Positions 7,664 through 16,714 of a DNA stretch of 64,000 bases are shown here, one piece after another. Origin of the DNA: Plantibacter sp. VKM Ac-2880 (GTDB lineage Bacteria > Actinomycetota > Actinomycetes > Actinomycetales > Microbacteriaceae); contig NZ_JADKSJ010000002.1 of assembly GCF_015351235.1 (NCBI RefSeq), positions 124,001 to 188,000 of the forward strand. The letters run 5' to 3'. The position numbers and the translations under genes were made by a program. The first letter of the stretch is position 1; every line of letters begins with the position of its first letter. Under the pieces are notes generated by a model. The model searched no databases. It saw only the letters and a program-made list of their open reading frames with translations, and was not told the origin of the DNA.

Positions 7664-8665
7664 TCAGTCCGATTCGAGGATCGAGTCCGGCTGGATGTCG
7701 ATCTTCGCGCCGGTGAGCTTCGCGGCCAGACGGGCGTTCTGCCCCTCCTTGCCGATCGCGAGCGACAGCTGGTAGTCCGGGACGAGCGCGCGGACGGCCT
7801 TGAGCGACTGGTCGATCACGTACGAGCTCGTGACCTTGGCCGGCGAGAGCGCGTTCGCGACGAAGGTCGGCAGGTCAGGCGAGTAGTCCACGATGTCGAT
7901 CTTCTCGGCCCCGAGCTCGTCGGTGACGGCACGGACACGACGGCCGAGCTCACCGATGCAGGCACCCTTGGCGTTGATGCTCGGGTCGTTCGCCTTCACG
8001 GCGATCTTCGTGCGGTGACCCGCCTCGCGGGCGAGCGACACGATCTCGACGATCCCGGAGGCGATCTCCGGGACCTCGAGCGCGAACAGCTTGCGGACGA
8101 GCCCCGGGTGCGTGCGTGACACGGTGATCTGCGGACCCTTCAGGCCCTTGGACACACTCGTGACGTAGACCCGGATGCGCGCTCCGTGCGGGTATTCCTC
8201 GCCCGCGACCTGCTCCTCGGGCGGCAGCATCGCCTCGATCGTGCCGAGATCGACGTGGATCATGCGCGGGTTGGGGCCCTGCTGGATGACGCCGGCGATG
8301 ATGTCGCCCTCGCGTCCCTTGAACTCACCGAGCACCGCGTCGTCCTGGATGTCGCGGAGGCGCTGGAAGATGACCTGCTTGGCGGCGAAGGCGGCGATGC
8401 GACCGAAGTCGTCCGGAGTGCTCTCGGCCTCGCCGATGAGGACGCCCTCGTCGTCGAACTCGGGGACGAAGACGCCGACGTGGCCGGTCTTGCGGTCGAG
8501 GTGGACCCGAGCCGCCGGCACCTCGGTGCGAGACGCAGGCTCAGCACCCTCCGTGCTCTTCAGGTACGCACTCAGGATGGCCTGCTCGATGATCACGACG
8601 AGCTCCTCGAAGGGGATCTCCTTCTCGCGTTCGATCGACTTCAACAAACCGAGATCGATGTCCAT
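7664..8665 (-). CDS. nusA: Transcription termination/antitermination factor NusA
   Basis: NusA binds RNA polymerase and nascent RNA to control pausing, termination and antitermination. At 333 residues it has the N-terminal polymerase-binding domain (begins MDIDLGLLKSIEREKEIPFEEL), an S1 domain (EGDIIAGVIQQG... around 137-200) and two KH domains (SRTHPGLVRKLFALEVPEI; SLAIGKEGQNARLAAKLTGAKIDI). It lacks the acidic repeats at the C-terminus of E. coli NusA, as is usual for Gram-positives. ATG 8665 has GGAGG upstream. The usual rimP gene is not directly upstream; the space before nusA is only 207 bases and leads to a divergent kinase gene. Confidence 0.97.
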   Translation of the reverse strand: MDIDLGLLKSIEREKEIPFEELVVIIEQAILSAYLKSTEGAEPASRTEVPAARVHLDRKTGHVGVFVPEFDDEGVLIGEAESTPDDFGRIAAFAAKQVIFQRLRDIQDDAVLGEFKGREGDIIAGVIQQGPNPRMIHVDLGTIEAMLPPEEQVAGEEYPHGARIRVYVTSVSKGLKGPQITVSRTHPGLVRKLFALEVPEIASGIVEIVSLAREAGHRTKIAVKANDPSINAKGACIGELGRRVRAVTDELGAEKIDIVDYSPDLPTFVANALSPAKVTSSYVIDQSLKAVRALVPDYQLSLAIGKEGQNARLAAKLTGAKIDIQPDSILESD

Positions 8666-8860
8666 CGATGGCCTCCTCTATTCAACTGATGGTGCCGCGG
8701 CAGGACGTGCAGCGGCACGACGGGCATGCTGCTGCCGTGCTGCCGAACCCGTCTGTCTACGGTACCGGATGCCGACGGGTACGTCATCCACCCAGCTGGG
8801 AAGCGGCCGCGCGTCCAGGAGGCCCGCTCCCCCGGCTCGACCGCCGCTTCGAGCGGGTGA

Positions 8861-8866
8861 CATGAT
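8861..8866 (+). promoter_or_regulatory. -10 hexamer (CATGAT) of the 8873 sensor kinase, leaderless type
   Basis: CATGAT six bases before ATG 8873; TCGACC 18 bases further upstream is a weak -35 candidate. The same CATGAT-N6-ATG layout occurs before the AsnC-type gene at 37770. Confidence 0.42.
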
Positions 8867-8872
8867 TGCCCC

Positions 8873-10543
8873 ATGGTCTTTGGCGAGCTGCGGAACGTCA
8901 TGCGGAGCACGCGCGTGCGGATCCTCATCGCGATCCTGCTCGCGACGACGCTCGCGATGACACTCGTCGGCGTGTCGACCTACACGCTCGGACGCCAGCA
9001 GACCCTGGCGACGATCGACGCCCGGCTGGAGCACAGCGCCGAACTCATCGCCTTCATGGTCGTCGGGTCCGGGAACTCGGCCGACGCCCCCGCGACCAGT
9101 GACGCAGCCGTCGACGCGGTCATGCGCCGCTGGATCTTCGCCGAGGACGAGACCGCCGTCGGCATCCGTGCGGACGGTTCGACGGTCCCGCCGAGTGCGC
9201 CCTCCGCTTTCCGCCTCGACGACGACCCGGCACTCCTCGACGCCATCACCGCGCGTGCGTCGCGCGGCGTGGTGACCGGTGAGGCCGACGGTGAGCGCAC
9301 CGTGCGGTACGCGATCATCCCGGTGCAGGTCGTCGGCGACCCGAACCTGGCCCACGTCGTCATCGCCACCGACGTCCACGCCGCCCTCGCCGAATCGCGC
9401 GGGGTGCTCACGGTCGAGATCGTCGTCGCCGTCGTCTGCCTCCTCCTGTTGGGGCTCGTCGGGTGGCAGCTCGCCGGCGGACTCCTCCATCCGATCAGGC
9501 TGCTCAGGGACGCCGCGGCGCGCATCACGGAGTCCGACCTCGACGAACGGATCCCGGTCGTCGGTCGGGACGACGTCTCCGAACTCACCAGGACGGTGAA
9601 CGGGATGTTGGACCGCCTCGACGAGGCCTTCACGAGCCAACGCCAGCTGCTCGACGATGTCGGTCACGAGTTGAAGACGCCGCTGACCATCGTTCGCGGG
9701 CACCTCGAACTCCTCGACCCGTCCGACCCGGCGGACGTGGCCGCGACCCGCGACCTCGCGCTCGACGAGCTCGACCGCATGAGCTCCCTGGTCGCCGACA
9801 TCACGGAGCTCTCGACCGCCGGCCTGGCGTCCACGCTCGATCGCGAACCGGTCGACGTCGCGTCGTTCACGGCCTCCGTCCACGACAAGGCGACGGCGAT
9901 CTCGACCGACCACACCTGGGTCCTCGGCGACCAGGCCGAGCTCACCGCCGACGTCGACTCCGGCCGACTCGCGCAAGCCTGGCTGCAACTCGCCGACAAT
10001 GCGGCGAAGTACTCGCCGTCCGGCTCGACGATCGTCATCTCGAGCCGGTTCGACGAGACGGACGACCCGGCGCTCGTCCTCTCGGTCTCCGACGAGGGTC
10101 CAGGCGTGCCGGAGGCGCTCCGCGAGCGCATCTTCGACCGGTTCACGCGCGTCAGCGGTGGGCGCGGGGTCGCCGGCTCGGGCCTCGGGCTTTCTATCGT
10201 GCAGGCCATCGCCGCCGCGCACGGCGGGTGGGCCGAGGTCGAGGACGGCGACGGGCCCGGCTCCGTCTTCAGCATCCGGCTGCCGCTCGCGGTCGCCGAG
10301 GAGGACGAGGACGCCGAGACGGCCGTCGAGCTCGATCCCGACGAGACCGCGGCGATCCCCCGGGACGCGATGGCGCAGGCGATCGCCCTCCGCGAGGCAC
10401 AGGCGGCCATGGACGCGCAGGCCGCCCTGGAGCCTGCGGCGTCACCGACGGAGTCGTCATCGGTGCACGAGGATGCGGTGGACGACTTCCCCGACCTCGT
10501 CGACACCTCCGCACGGCGTCGCTCGACGGAGGGCGGCGCATGA
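8873..10543 (+). CDS. Membrane sensor histidine kinase (HAMP, HisKA, HATPase), partner of an OmpR-type regulator
   Basis: 556-residue sensor kinase. A first membrane helix (about 17-40), an extracellular sensing region (about 41-180), and a second helix (VEIVVAVVCLLLLGLVGWQL, about 182-201) lead to a HAMP linker (LLHPIRLLRDAAARITESDLDERIP), then HisKA with phospho-accepting His265 in DDVGHELKTPLT. The ATPase motifs are N-box QLADNAAKYSPSGS, G1 SDEGPGVP and G2 GSGLGLSIV. An unusual acidic tail of roughly 80 residues follows the ATPase domain. ATG 8873 has a hexamer six bases upstream and no ribosome site. It overlaps the next gene by four bases (ATGA), giving a kinase-regulator operon. The signal sensed is unknown. 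Confidence 0.93.
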   Translation: MVFGELRNVMRSTRVRILIAILLATTLAMTLVGVSTYTLGRQQTLATIDARLEHSAELIAFMVVGSGNSADAPATSDAAVDAVMRRWIFAEDETAVGIRADGSTVPPSAPSAFRLDDDPALLDAITARASRGVVTGEADGERTVRYAIIPVQVVGDPNLAHVVIATDVHAALAESRGVLTVEIVVAVVCLLLLGLVGWQLAGGLLHPIRLLRDAAARITESDLDERIPVVGRDDVSELTRTVNGMLDRLDEAFTSQRQLLDDVGHELKTPLTIVRGHLELLDPSDPADVAATRDLALDELDRMSSLVADITELSTAGLASTLDREPVDVASFTASVHDKATAISTDHTWVLGDQAELTADVDSGRLAQAWLQLADNAAKYSPSGSTIVISSRFDETDDPALVLSVSDEGPGVPEALRERIFDRFTRVSGGRGVAGSGLGLSIVQAIAAAHGGWAEVEDGDGPGSVFSIRLPLAVAEEDEDAETAVELDPDETAAIPRDAMAQAIALREAQAAMDAQAALEPAASPTESSSVHEDAVDDFPDLVDTSARRRSTEGGA

Positions 10544-11217
10544 GTCGGATCCTGGTCGCCGAGGATGAGACGCGCATCTCCGCATTCGTCAGCAAGGGCC
10601 TCCGCGCCGCGGGACATACGGCCGACGTGACCGTCGACGGTTCGCAGGTCGTCGAGCTCGCCGAGAGCGGGGACTTCGACCTGCTCGTCCTCGACATCGG
10701 GTTGCCGGGCGTGGACGGGTTCGAGGTGCTCAAACGGCTGCGCGACGACGGCAACGAACTGCCCGTCATCATCCTCACCGCCCGCGATTCCGCCCGAGAC
10801 CTCGTCGCCGGTCTCGACGGCGGGGCGAACGACTACATGTCGAAGCCGTTCCGGTTCGAGGAACTGCTCGCCCGCATCCGCCGCCGACTGGCCGAGCGAG
10901 GGGCGACCGCGCCCGCCGCGGTCGAAGAGCGTCTGTCCGTCGGCCGACTCGAACTGGAACTCCGCGAGCGCCGGGTGCTCGTCGACGGCGTCCCCGTGGA
11001 ACTCTCCACGCGGGAGTTCGCCCTCGCCGAAGAGTTCTTCCGTCACCCCGACCAGGTGCTCAGCCGCGAGGAACTCCTCAGCCGCGTGTGGGGCTATGAC
11101 TTCGACCCCGGCTCCAACGTCGTCGACGTCTACGTGCGGTACCTGCGGAACAAGATCGGCAAGGACGCCATCGCCACCGTCCGTGGAGCGGGATACCGCC
11201 TCAGCACCAGACGGTGA
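10540..11217 (+). CDS. OmpR/PhoB-family response regulator
   Basis: 225 residues. The receiver domain has the acidic pair in ILVAEDETRISAF, phospho-accepting Asp52 in LLVLDIGLPG and Lys in YMSKPFRFEELLAR. A winged-helix DNA-binding domain follows (VGRLELELRERRVLVDGV; LSTREFALAEEFFRHPDQVLSREELL; GSNVVDVYVRYLRNKIG; ending VRGAGYRLSTRR). It is translationally coupled to the kinase by ATGA. Target genes cannot be named; no extracytoplasmic or transport gene lies next to it. The order kinase-then-regulator is the reverse of many actinobacterial pairs but not rare. Confidence 0.94.
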   Translation: MSRILVAEDETRISAFVSKGLRAAGHTADVTVDGSQVVELAESGDFDLLVLDIGLPGVDGFEVLKRLRDDGNELPVIILTARDSARDLVAGLDGGANDYMSKPFRFEELLARIRRRLAERGATAPAAVEERLSVGRLELELRERRVLVDGVPVELSTREFALAEEFFRHPDQVLSREELLSRVWGYDFDPGSNVVDVYVRYLRNKIGKDAIATVRGAGYRLSTRR

Positions 11218-11248
11218 CGGCCGTCACCCGACGAGGATGACGGCCGTC
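11213..11248. terminator. Palindromic repeats between the response regulator and proS, probable bidirectional terminator
   Basis: A perfect 16-base palindrome at 11213-11228 spans the regulator's TGA, and its core gacggccgtc recurs at 11239-11248. The two self-complementary copies can pair with each other to give a 10-bp stem. The genes on either side converge here. Confidence 0.5.
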
Positions 11249-11264
11249 GACGTGCTGATCCCGG

Positions 11265-13022
11265 CTAGAGCGACAGCTCGCTGATCGCGACGCGTTCCTT
11301 CGTCCCCGCGGCACGGTCCCAGAGCTCGACGAAGCCTTCAGTGGCCTCACGGCCGACGACGACCACCACCGGGACACCGATGAGCTCGGCGTCGCCGAAC
11401 TTGACGCCAGGAGACACCTTGCCGGTGCGGTCGTCGTACAGGACGTCCTTGCCGGTTGCCTCGAGCGACGCGACGAGGGACTCGGCCACCTCGAAGATGG
11501 CCGCATCGCGACCGGCGGCGACCACATGGACGTCGAACGGTGCCACGGCCTTCGGCCAGATGAGTCCACGCTCGTCGTTGTTGCCCTCGGCGATGATCGC
11601 GAGGATGCGGGTGATGCCGATGCCGTAGGAGCCCATCGTCACCGTCACGAGCTTGCCGTTCTCGTCGAGCACCTTGAGACCGAGGGCCTCCGCGTACTTG
11701 CGCCCGAGTTGGAAGACGTGACCGATCTCCATGCCGCGCGCGAGTTCGACCGGACCCGAGCCGTCGGGCGCGGGGTCGCCGGCGCGGACCTCCGCGGCCT
11801 CGACGAAGCCGTCGGCGGTGAAGTCGCGCCCGGCGACGAGGCCGAGGACGTGCTGCTGGTCGACGTTCGCCCCCGTGATCCACTGGGTGCCGTCGACGAC
11901 GCGCGGGTCGAGGAGATACCGGATGTCCGTGGCCGACTCCTCGCCGAGAACGGGGCCCTGCGGGGACCACGGACCGATGTAGCCCTTGACCAGGCCGGAG
12001 TGCTTCGCGAAGTCGGCGTCGGTGGCGGCCTCGACCTCGGCCGGGCTGAAGGCGACCTCGACCCGCTTGAGGTCGACGTCGCGGTCGCCGGGCAACCCGA
12101 TGACGACGAGCTCGCGCGTGCCGTCGAGGTGGGTGAGCGCCAGGACGACGTTCTTCAGCGTGTCGGCAGCCGTCCACGGGCGACCGTCGTCGCGCGGGTG
12201 GCGGTCGTTCGCGAGGTCGACGAGGGTCGCGATGGTCGGGGTGTCCGGCGAGTCGAACACGGTCGCCGGGGCGAGTCCGTCGACGGGACGGGCCTCGGGG
12301 ACCTCGGTGGTGTACGCCTCGACGTTCGCGGCGTACCCGCCGGCGGAACGGACGAAGGTGTCTTCACCGACCACGGTGGGGTGCAGGAACTCCTCGCTCC
12401 GCGAACCACCCATGGCTCCGGCGTCAGCCTGGACGATCACGTACTCGAGACCGAGGCGGGTGAAGATGCGCTCGTAGGCGTCCCGCTGCGCCTGGTAGCT
12501 CGCATCGAGCCCGGCGTCCGATACGTCGAAGGAGTAGGCGTCCTTCATCGTGAACTCGCGGCCTCGGAGCAGGCCGGCCCGGGGCCGAGCCTCGTCGCGG
12601 TACTTGTCCTGGATCTGGAAGATCGACAGCGGCAGGTCCTTGTAGGAGGAGTAGAGGTCCTTCACCAGGAGGGTGAAGACCTCCTCGTGCGTCGGCGCCA
12701 GCAGGTAGTCGGCCCCCTTGCGGTCCTGGAGCCGGAACAGCGCGTCGCCGTACTCCTCCCACCGCCCGGTGACCTCGTAGGGCTCGCGGGGCAGCAGCGC
12801 GGGGAAGTGCACCTCGAACGCGCCGGCGTTCGCCATCTCCTCACGGACGATGGCCTCGATCTTGTTCTTGACCCGCAGCCCGAGCGGCAACCAGGCGAAG
12901 ACACCCGGTGCCTGGCGGCGGATGTACCCCGCCCGCACCAGCAGGCGGTGACTCGTCACCTCCGCATCGGAGGGGTCTTCACGGAGCGTACGGAGGAAGA
13001 AGTTCGAAAGGCGCGTAACCAC
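11265..13022 (-). CDS. proS: Prolyl-tRNA synthetase, bacterial type
   Basis: ProRS charges tRNA-Pro. The 585-residue length and N-terminus ([21 protein letters not shown]) match the bacterial-type class II enzyme. Motif 2 region: [23 protein letters not shown] (seen in two blocks near 146-168); motif 3: [14 protein letters not shown]. An editing (INS) domain occupies the middle, roughly 225-400, with KNVVLAL and [14 protein letters not shown]; the anticodon-binding domain is at the C-terminus (VHVVAAG... [22 protein letters not shown]). GTG 13022 is chosen because TAGCAT lies six bases before it with no ribosome site. It stands alone, converging with the preceding two-component pair. Confidence 0.97.
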   Translation of the reverse strand: MVTRLSNFFLRTLREDPSDAEVTSHRLLVRAGYIRRQAPGVFAWLPLGLRVKNKIEAIVREEMANAGAFEVHFPALLPREPYEVTGRWEEYGDALFRLQDRKGADYLLAPTHEEVFTLLVKDLYSSYKDLPLSIFQIQDKYRDEARPRAGLLRGREFTMKDAYSFDVSDAGLDASYQAQRDAYERIFTRLGLEYVIVQADAGAMGGSRSEEFLHPTVVGEDTFVRSAGGYAANVEAYTTEVPEARPVDGLAPATVFDSPDTPTIATLVDLANDRHPRDDGRPWTAADTLKNVVLALTHLDGTRELVVIGLPGDRDVDLKRVEVAFSPAEVEAATDADFAKHSGLVKGYIGPWSPQGPVLGEESATDIRYLLDPRVVDGTQWITGANVDQQHVLGLVAGRDFTADGFVEAAEVRAGDPAPDGSGPVELARGMEIGHVFQLGRKYAEALGLKVLDENGKLVTVTMGSYGIGITRILAIIAEGNNDERGLIWPKAVAPFDVHVVAAGRDAAIFEVAESLVASLEATGKDVLYDDRTGKVSPGVKFGDAELIGVPVVVVVGREATEGFVELWDRAAGTKERVAISELSL

Positions 13023-13028
13023 CTGTCC

Positions 13029-13034
13029 ATGCTA
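13029..13034 (-). promoter_or_regulatory. Leaderless-type -10 hexamer (TAGCAT) of proS
   Basis: TAGCAT on the minus strand, six bases before GTG 13022; no Shine-Dalgarno sequence intervenes. Confidence 0.5.
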
Positions 13035-13063
13035 GTCCGTCGGGGCACGGACGCTCCTGACCC

Positions 13064-14224
13064 CTACCAGGGACGCTCGGCGAAGTTGCCGTTGTCGTTG
13101 TTCCGCCCGCGGTTCCGCGCGTCCTCCGTGGACTTGTCCTGCTGCGCGTCCTGGCCGGCGTCCTTCAGACGGTCGACCTTGCCGTCGACCTCGCTGTCGC
13201 CAGTGCCGCTCGATCCGCCCGAGTCGGCGTCGCCCTGGCCGGTGTCCGAGGGGTCCTGCTGGTCCTGCCCGCCGGAGCGGTCACGCTGGTCCGCGGCATC
13301 CTCGCGCTTCCGGTCGATGCGGTCGCCGGTGTCCTTGAGGTTTTCGCCGGGCGTGCCCTTGGGGTCGATGGCGTCGGGCTCCTGCCCGGCTCCGCCTTGA
13401 TCGCCCTGGTCCCCCTGGTCACCTTGATCACTCTGGTCCCCTTGGTCGCCTTGGTCGCCCTGGTCGCCCTGACCACCCTGGTCGCCTTGATCGCCTTGAT
13501 CGCCTTGATCGCCTTGGCCACCCTGATCACCTTGATCGCCCTGGTCGCCCTGATCGCCCTGGCCACCTTGGTCGCCCTGCTCGTCCTGCCCACCCTGATC
13601 ACCCTGGTCGCCCTGGCCACCGGCGTCCTGCTGATCCTCCTGGTCTTGCTGGTCCTGCTCCTCCGACCCGCCCTCGAAGCAGCCCTCACCCTCGTCGACG
13701 ATGCGCTTCGCGGTGTCGTACAGGTTGATGGCGCCCTGGAAGAACCGACCCTTCACGTACTCGTCGGCCTGCGTCTCGTACGCACGCGCAAGGTTGACCC
13801 GGACGATGCACGAGGTCTCCTCGGTGGGCGCGAGTTCGAGTGCTTTGGCGAGGTCGTCGGTCCCCTGCACCCAGTCCTGCCCGACGGCGGCGGCGGTGCC
13901 GCGGTCGAACCAGGCGATCCACGGCTCGACGACGTTCGCCGTCTGGAGGTGCGAAGCACTCAATTGCGCCCCGGAGTAGTCCTCGGCGCGGTACCCGGAG
14001 ATCGCCGCCTGGGCCACGACCGGCAGGCTGACGAGCTTGACGCCGACGGTGAGCGCCACGAGGACGAGCGGCAGCGACCACCAGAAGAGTCGACGTCGCA
14101 AGCGGACCACCTCGCTCGGAGCCAACGGTCGACGCCGCGGTTCCTCGATCAGCGGCCGTGGCTCCGGATTGCGCGGCTCGGTCTCGGCCTGGTCGGACCG
14201 CAGGCGATCGTCGAAGAGCGTCAT
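13064..14224 (-). CDS. Membrane protein with TPR-like segment and long Gly-Asp-Gln repeat, last gene of the MoxR/vWA operon
   Basis: 386 residues. A basic N-terminal cytoplasmic stretch is followed by one membrane helix (about 48-70), then a helical region (about 75-190) with TPR-like pairs (ALELAPTEETSCIVRVNLARAYETQ). Residues 202-276 are 25 consecutive x-x-Gln triplets, 18 of them Gly-Asp-Gln; the remaining C-terminus is Asp/Gln/Gly/Lys-rich. TPR proteins with acidic tails accompany vWA proteins in Bat-type operons, so I take this as that component. ATG 14224 overlaps the preceding gene's stop by four bases. The repeat length is probably variable between strains. Function inferred from context only. 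Confidence 0.8.
   Translation of the reverse strand: MTLFDDRLRSDQAETEPRNPEPRPLIEEPRRRPLAPSEVVRLRRRLFWWSLPLVLVALTVGVKLVSLPVVAQAAISGYRAEDYSGAQLSASHLQTANVVEPWIAWFDRGTAAAVGQDWVQGTDDLAKALELAPTEETSCIVRVNLARAYETQADEYVKGRFFQGAINLYDTAKRIVDEGEGCFEGGSEEQDQQDQEDQQDAGGQGDQGDQGGQDEQGDQGGQGDQGDQGDQGDQGGQGDQGDQGDQGDQGGQGDQGDQGDQGDQSDQGDQGDQGDQGGAGQEPDAIDPKGTPGENLKDTGDRIDRKREDAADQRDRSGGQDQQDPSDTGQGDADSGGSSGTGDSEVDGKVDRLKDAGQDAQQDKSTEDARNRGRNNDNGNFAERPW
13397..13621 (-). repeat. 225-base in-frame tandem repeat encoding 25 xxQ triplets
   Basis: The 9-base unit (Gly-Asp-Gln) repeats in frame with synonymous changes. A higher-order unit of 45 bases, GGQ followed by four GDQ, occurs three times in a row. It is entirely within the coding region, has no spacers and is not a CRISPR. 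Confidence 0.93.
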
Positions 14225-15261
14225 GCCCGACTCCCCTTCGTCCGTCGCAGTTCACCGAGCGCCGCCACGATCGCCGGGATCTCCGTGAGGAGCAAGGCAC
14301 CGAACGCGAGGGCGAACACCCAGTACAACTCATCGGTGCGCCGGATGTCCACCTCGTCCTGCACCGTCACGCCGCCGACGGCGAGTCCGTCGAGGACGTC
14401 GTCGAGCGACGCGCCCGGCGTCCTGACCTCCGCTTTCACTCCGAGCTGTGACGCGATCGTCTCGAGCGCCCCGGGGTCGAGACGCGACACCGCGGGCTCC
14501 CCCGTCGAGTAGTCCTGGATGTAGCGCACGCTGCCGTCCTGGTACCCCGAGAACTCGCGCATCGTGCCGCCGGCCTCGGTCCCGTAGCCGAGGACGCCTC
14601 CTCCGCCGATGAGCGGCGCGATCGATTCGAACGACTCGGGTTCGGTGCCGCTCGTCTGCTCGCCGTCGCCCAGGTAGAAGACGATCCGGTTCCGGCCGGG
14701 CTCCTGCTCCTCGGCCTTGGTCAACAGGGTGGTCAGATACTCGACCGGTTCGTCAATGCTGCTCCCCCGGGAGTAGGTGGTGACCTCCTGCGTCATGGCC
14801 TCCGTCGCCGAGCGCAGCGCCGTCGCATCGGTCGTCAGCGGCATGCGCTGGACGGTGACGGCGTCGAAGGTCACGAGCGCGTAGCGGGCGCCCGCCAAAC
14901 GGTCGGCGATGCCCGTGATGTCGGCCTTCGCGCCGTCGAGCCGGGTCGGTGGTTGCGGTGCGCCGTTCTCGTCCGTGCCGGGCAGGGTCTCATCCGACCA
15001 GTCCTCGGCCGCCATGGAACTCGTGGTGTCCACCACGAAGTACACGTCGAGGTCGCCCATCGCCGACGGGGGACGGTGGTTCCCAGGGATGGTCGGACGG
15101 AGCGCGATCACGACCAGGACGAGGACCATCGCCAGTCGGGCGATCCAATGCCAGGCACCGGGCCGCCGGATGCCGGCGAGGAACTGCCAGCCGGCGAACG
15201 CTGCGAGGACCACACCGAACACGACGAGGGCCCAGATCGGGAGGACGGGGTTGATCGTCAT
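14221..15261 (-). CDS. von Willebrand factor A domain membrane protein (second vWA of the operon)
   Basis: 346 residues. Two membrane helices at the N-terminus (about 8-28, 38-55) precede a vWA domain whose MIDAS-like start is VYFVVDTTSSMAAEDW (DxTSS, a variant of DxSxS), and a C-terminal helix (about 310-332) re-enters the membrane. Sequence after the MIDAS includes ARYALVTFDAVTVQRMPLT and RIVFYLGDGEQTSG. This matches BatA/BatB-type proteins, thought to form metal-dependent scaffolds with a MoxR ATPase. ATG 15261 overlaps the upstream vWA gene by four bases. Substrate or partner proteins are not shown by the sequence. Confidence 0.88.
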   Translation of the reverse strand: MTINPVLPIWALVVFGVVLAAFAGWQFLAGIRRPGAWHWIARLAMVLVLVVIALRPTIPGNHRPPSAMGDLDVYFVVDTTSSMAAEDWSDETLPGTDENGAPQPPTRLDGAKADITGIADRLAGARYALVTFDAVTVQRMPLTTDATALRSATEAMTQEVTTYSRGSSIDEPVEYLTTLLTKAEEQEPGRNRIVFYLGDGEQTSGTEPESFESIAPLIGGGGVLGYGTEAGGTMREFSGYQDGSVRYIQDYSTGEPAVSRLDPGALETIASQLGVKAEVRTPGASLDDVLDGLAVGGVTVQDEVDIRRTDELYWVFALAFGALLLTEIPAIVAALGELRRTKGSRA

Positions 15262-16256
15262 CGGCGCAACCTCCAGGCGAGCAGCATGAGCAGCGCGAGG
15301 CCGCCGAACGCCGCGAGGACGAAGACCAGCGGCTCGTCGACCTGGACGAGCTGCTTCGCACCCTTCAGGGTCTTCGTCTGCTCCGCCGTGATCTGCTGGA
15401 CGATGCCGCCGACCGCGGCGGGGTCGGCAAGCGCGTAGTAGTCGCCGCCGGTCGAGGTCACCACCTCGTCCATCTCCGCGGCCAGGTCGTCGAGGTAGTC
15501 CTTGCTGCTGACGTCGCCGGGGTTGATCCCGTAGACGGTGACGTCCTGGGCCTTCGCGTACTCGCCCGCCTCCTGCAGCGTGAGGATCGGTTCGCCGGCG
15601 ACGTAGTTGTCGGTCGCGAGGACGATCGACCGCGACCGCTCCTCGCCGACCTGGTCGAACCGCATGACGCACGAGCCGAGACCGTCGCCGATGAGCGAGG
15701 AGCCGTTGCCGAGGTCCGTGCCGTTCCAGTACTCGTAGTCGCTCTCGGGCGAGGTGAGGTCTTCGACGAGGTGGTCGAGTTGGGCGGTCACGTAGTCGTA
15801 GTCGCTGGTGAGCGGGAAGTAGGTCGTCGCGGACGCGTTGAACAGCACGAGCGCGATCCGTTCGCCGTCGAAACGTTGTACGAGGGATTCGAACACCCCC
15901 ACCAGGGCGGCGTCGTACTCGGTCATCGAACCGGACACGTCGAGGCACAGCACGATGTCGCGGTTCCGGAGCTCGGGCTGGAAGACTGTGGTGCTCACCA
16001 CGCGTGACCCGAGCGCCGTACCGGCCAGCAGCAGCACCGCCACCGCGGCGATGGTCGCGACGACCAGCCGTCGGTACCGCGTCAGCGCCCGGCGGTAGCC
16101 CGGAAGCGCGGTGAGGCGCCCGGAGTGGGCGACCCACAGCGGCTCCTGGTTCGCCTTCCGACGACGGCCGGCGCGCGTCGCGAGCACGGCGACGGCGACC
16201 ACGGCGGCGACGGCGAGGAGCCAGACGAGCGGCATCCACCAGTAGATCAGCTCCAT
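15258..16256 (-). CDS. von Willebrand factor A domain membrane protein (first vWA of the operon)
   Basis: 332 residues, Bat-like layout: helix near 9-27, helix near 64-82, vWA domain from about 98 with an intact MIDAS (IVLCLDVSGSMTEYD), a conserved Asp in SIVLATDNYVAGEP, and a C-terminal helix (LVFVLAAFGGLALLMLLAW). The DxSxS motif means it probably binds Mg2+. Its start overlaps the end of the small membrane protein gene by ten bases, and its end overlaps the next vWA gene by four, so the six genes are tightly coupled. Role inferred: part of an envelope complex assembled or remodelled by the MoxR ATPase. Confidence 0.9.
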   Translation of the reverse strand: MELIYWWMPLVWLLAVAAVVAVAVLATRAGRRRKANQEPLWVAHSGRLTALPGYRRALTRYRRLVVATIAAVAVLLLAGTALGSRVVSTTVFQPELRNRDIVLCLDVSGSMTEYDAALVGVFESLVQRFDGERIALVLFNASATTYFPLTSDYDYVTAQLDHLVEDLTSPESDYEYWNGTDLGNGSSLIGDGLGSCVMRFDQVGEERSRSIVLATDNYVAGEPILTLQEAGEYAKAQDVTVYGINPGDVSSKDYLDDLAAEMDEVVTSTGGDYYALADPAAVGGIVQQITAEQTKTLKGAKQLVQVDEPLVFVLAAFGGLALLMLLAWRLRR

Positions 16257-16714
16257 GTGGTCACCACCTGTCGCGCGAGCGCGGCGGCATCCGGGACGCT
16301 CCCCGTCTCCGCCTCACGGAACTCGACCGGGTAGTAGGCGGACACGGCACGACTGAGCGGCGCGAGCCCCGCGCGGTCGAGGTCGGCGAGGGTCATGACC
16401 TGGGCACGGACGCCACTCGACTCGTGGGCGTACATCCGGAGGATCGCGCCGAGCCGCTGATGCGCTCGTCGGGTGCTCAACCCACCCTCGGCGTGCTCCT
16501 GCTCGATCTCGCCGATGAGCCCCAGGTAGCGGTCCCGCAGCAGGGTCGGCGACGGCGGAGGCGTCGGTCGGGGCGCGCTGCCGCGGGCGCGTCGGCGAAC
16601 GTGCGCGAGCATCCAGACGTACCACCCGATCACGAGGGCGATGAGCACGAGTCCGATGACCGGCCAGAGGAGCGTGTACTGGACCGGCGCGTAGTAGCCG
16701 TTATCGCCGGGCAT
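16247..16714 (-). CDS. Small membrane-anchored protein of the MoxR/vWA operon
   Basis: 155 residues with a single membrane helix (LLWPVIGLVLIALVIGWYVWML, about 15-36), a basic juxtamembrane stretch (HVRRRARG), a Pro-rich spacer, then a soluble helical domain (LRDRYLGLIGEIEQEHAEGG; RRAHQRLGAILRMYAHE). This is the position and architecture of the DUF4381-like proteins found between DUF58 and vWA genes; the match is architectural rather than by motif. It overlaps DUF58 by 14 bases upstream and the first vWA gene by ten downstream. Confidence 0.75.
   Translation of the reverse strand: MPGDNGYYAPVQYTLLWPVIGLVLIALVIGWYVWMLAHVRRRARGSAPRPTPPPSPTLLRDRYLGLIGEIEQEHAEGGLSTRRAHQRLGAILRMYAHESSGVRAQVMTLADLDRAGLAPLSRAVSAYYPVEFREAETGSVPDAAALARQVVTTWS

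Noticed and set aside
13397-13621. Tandem repeat considered as a CRISPR array or satellite.
   Set aside because: It is a continuous in-frame 9-base coding repeat without unique spacers, inside a gene with clear flanking domains.
14762-14775. A copy of ctcccccgggagta, the core of the putative two-component operator.
   Set aside because: It is inside a vWA coding sequence (encoding Tyr-Ser-Arg-Gly-Ser), outer arms do not match, and no promoter is near; probably chance in G+C-rich DNA.
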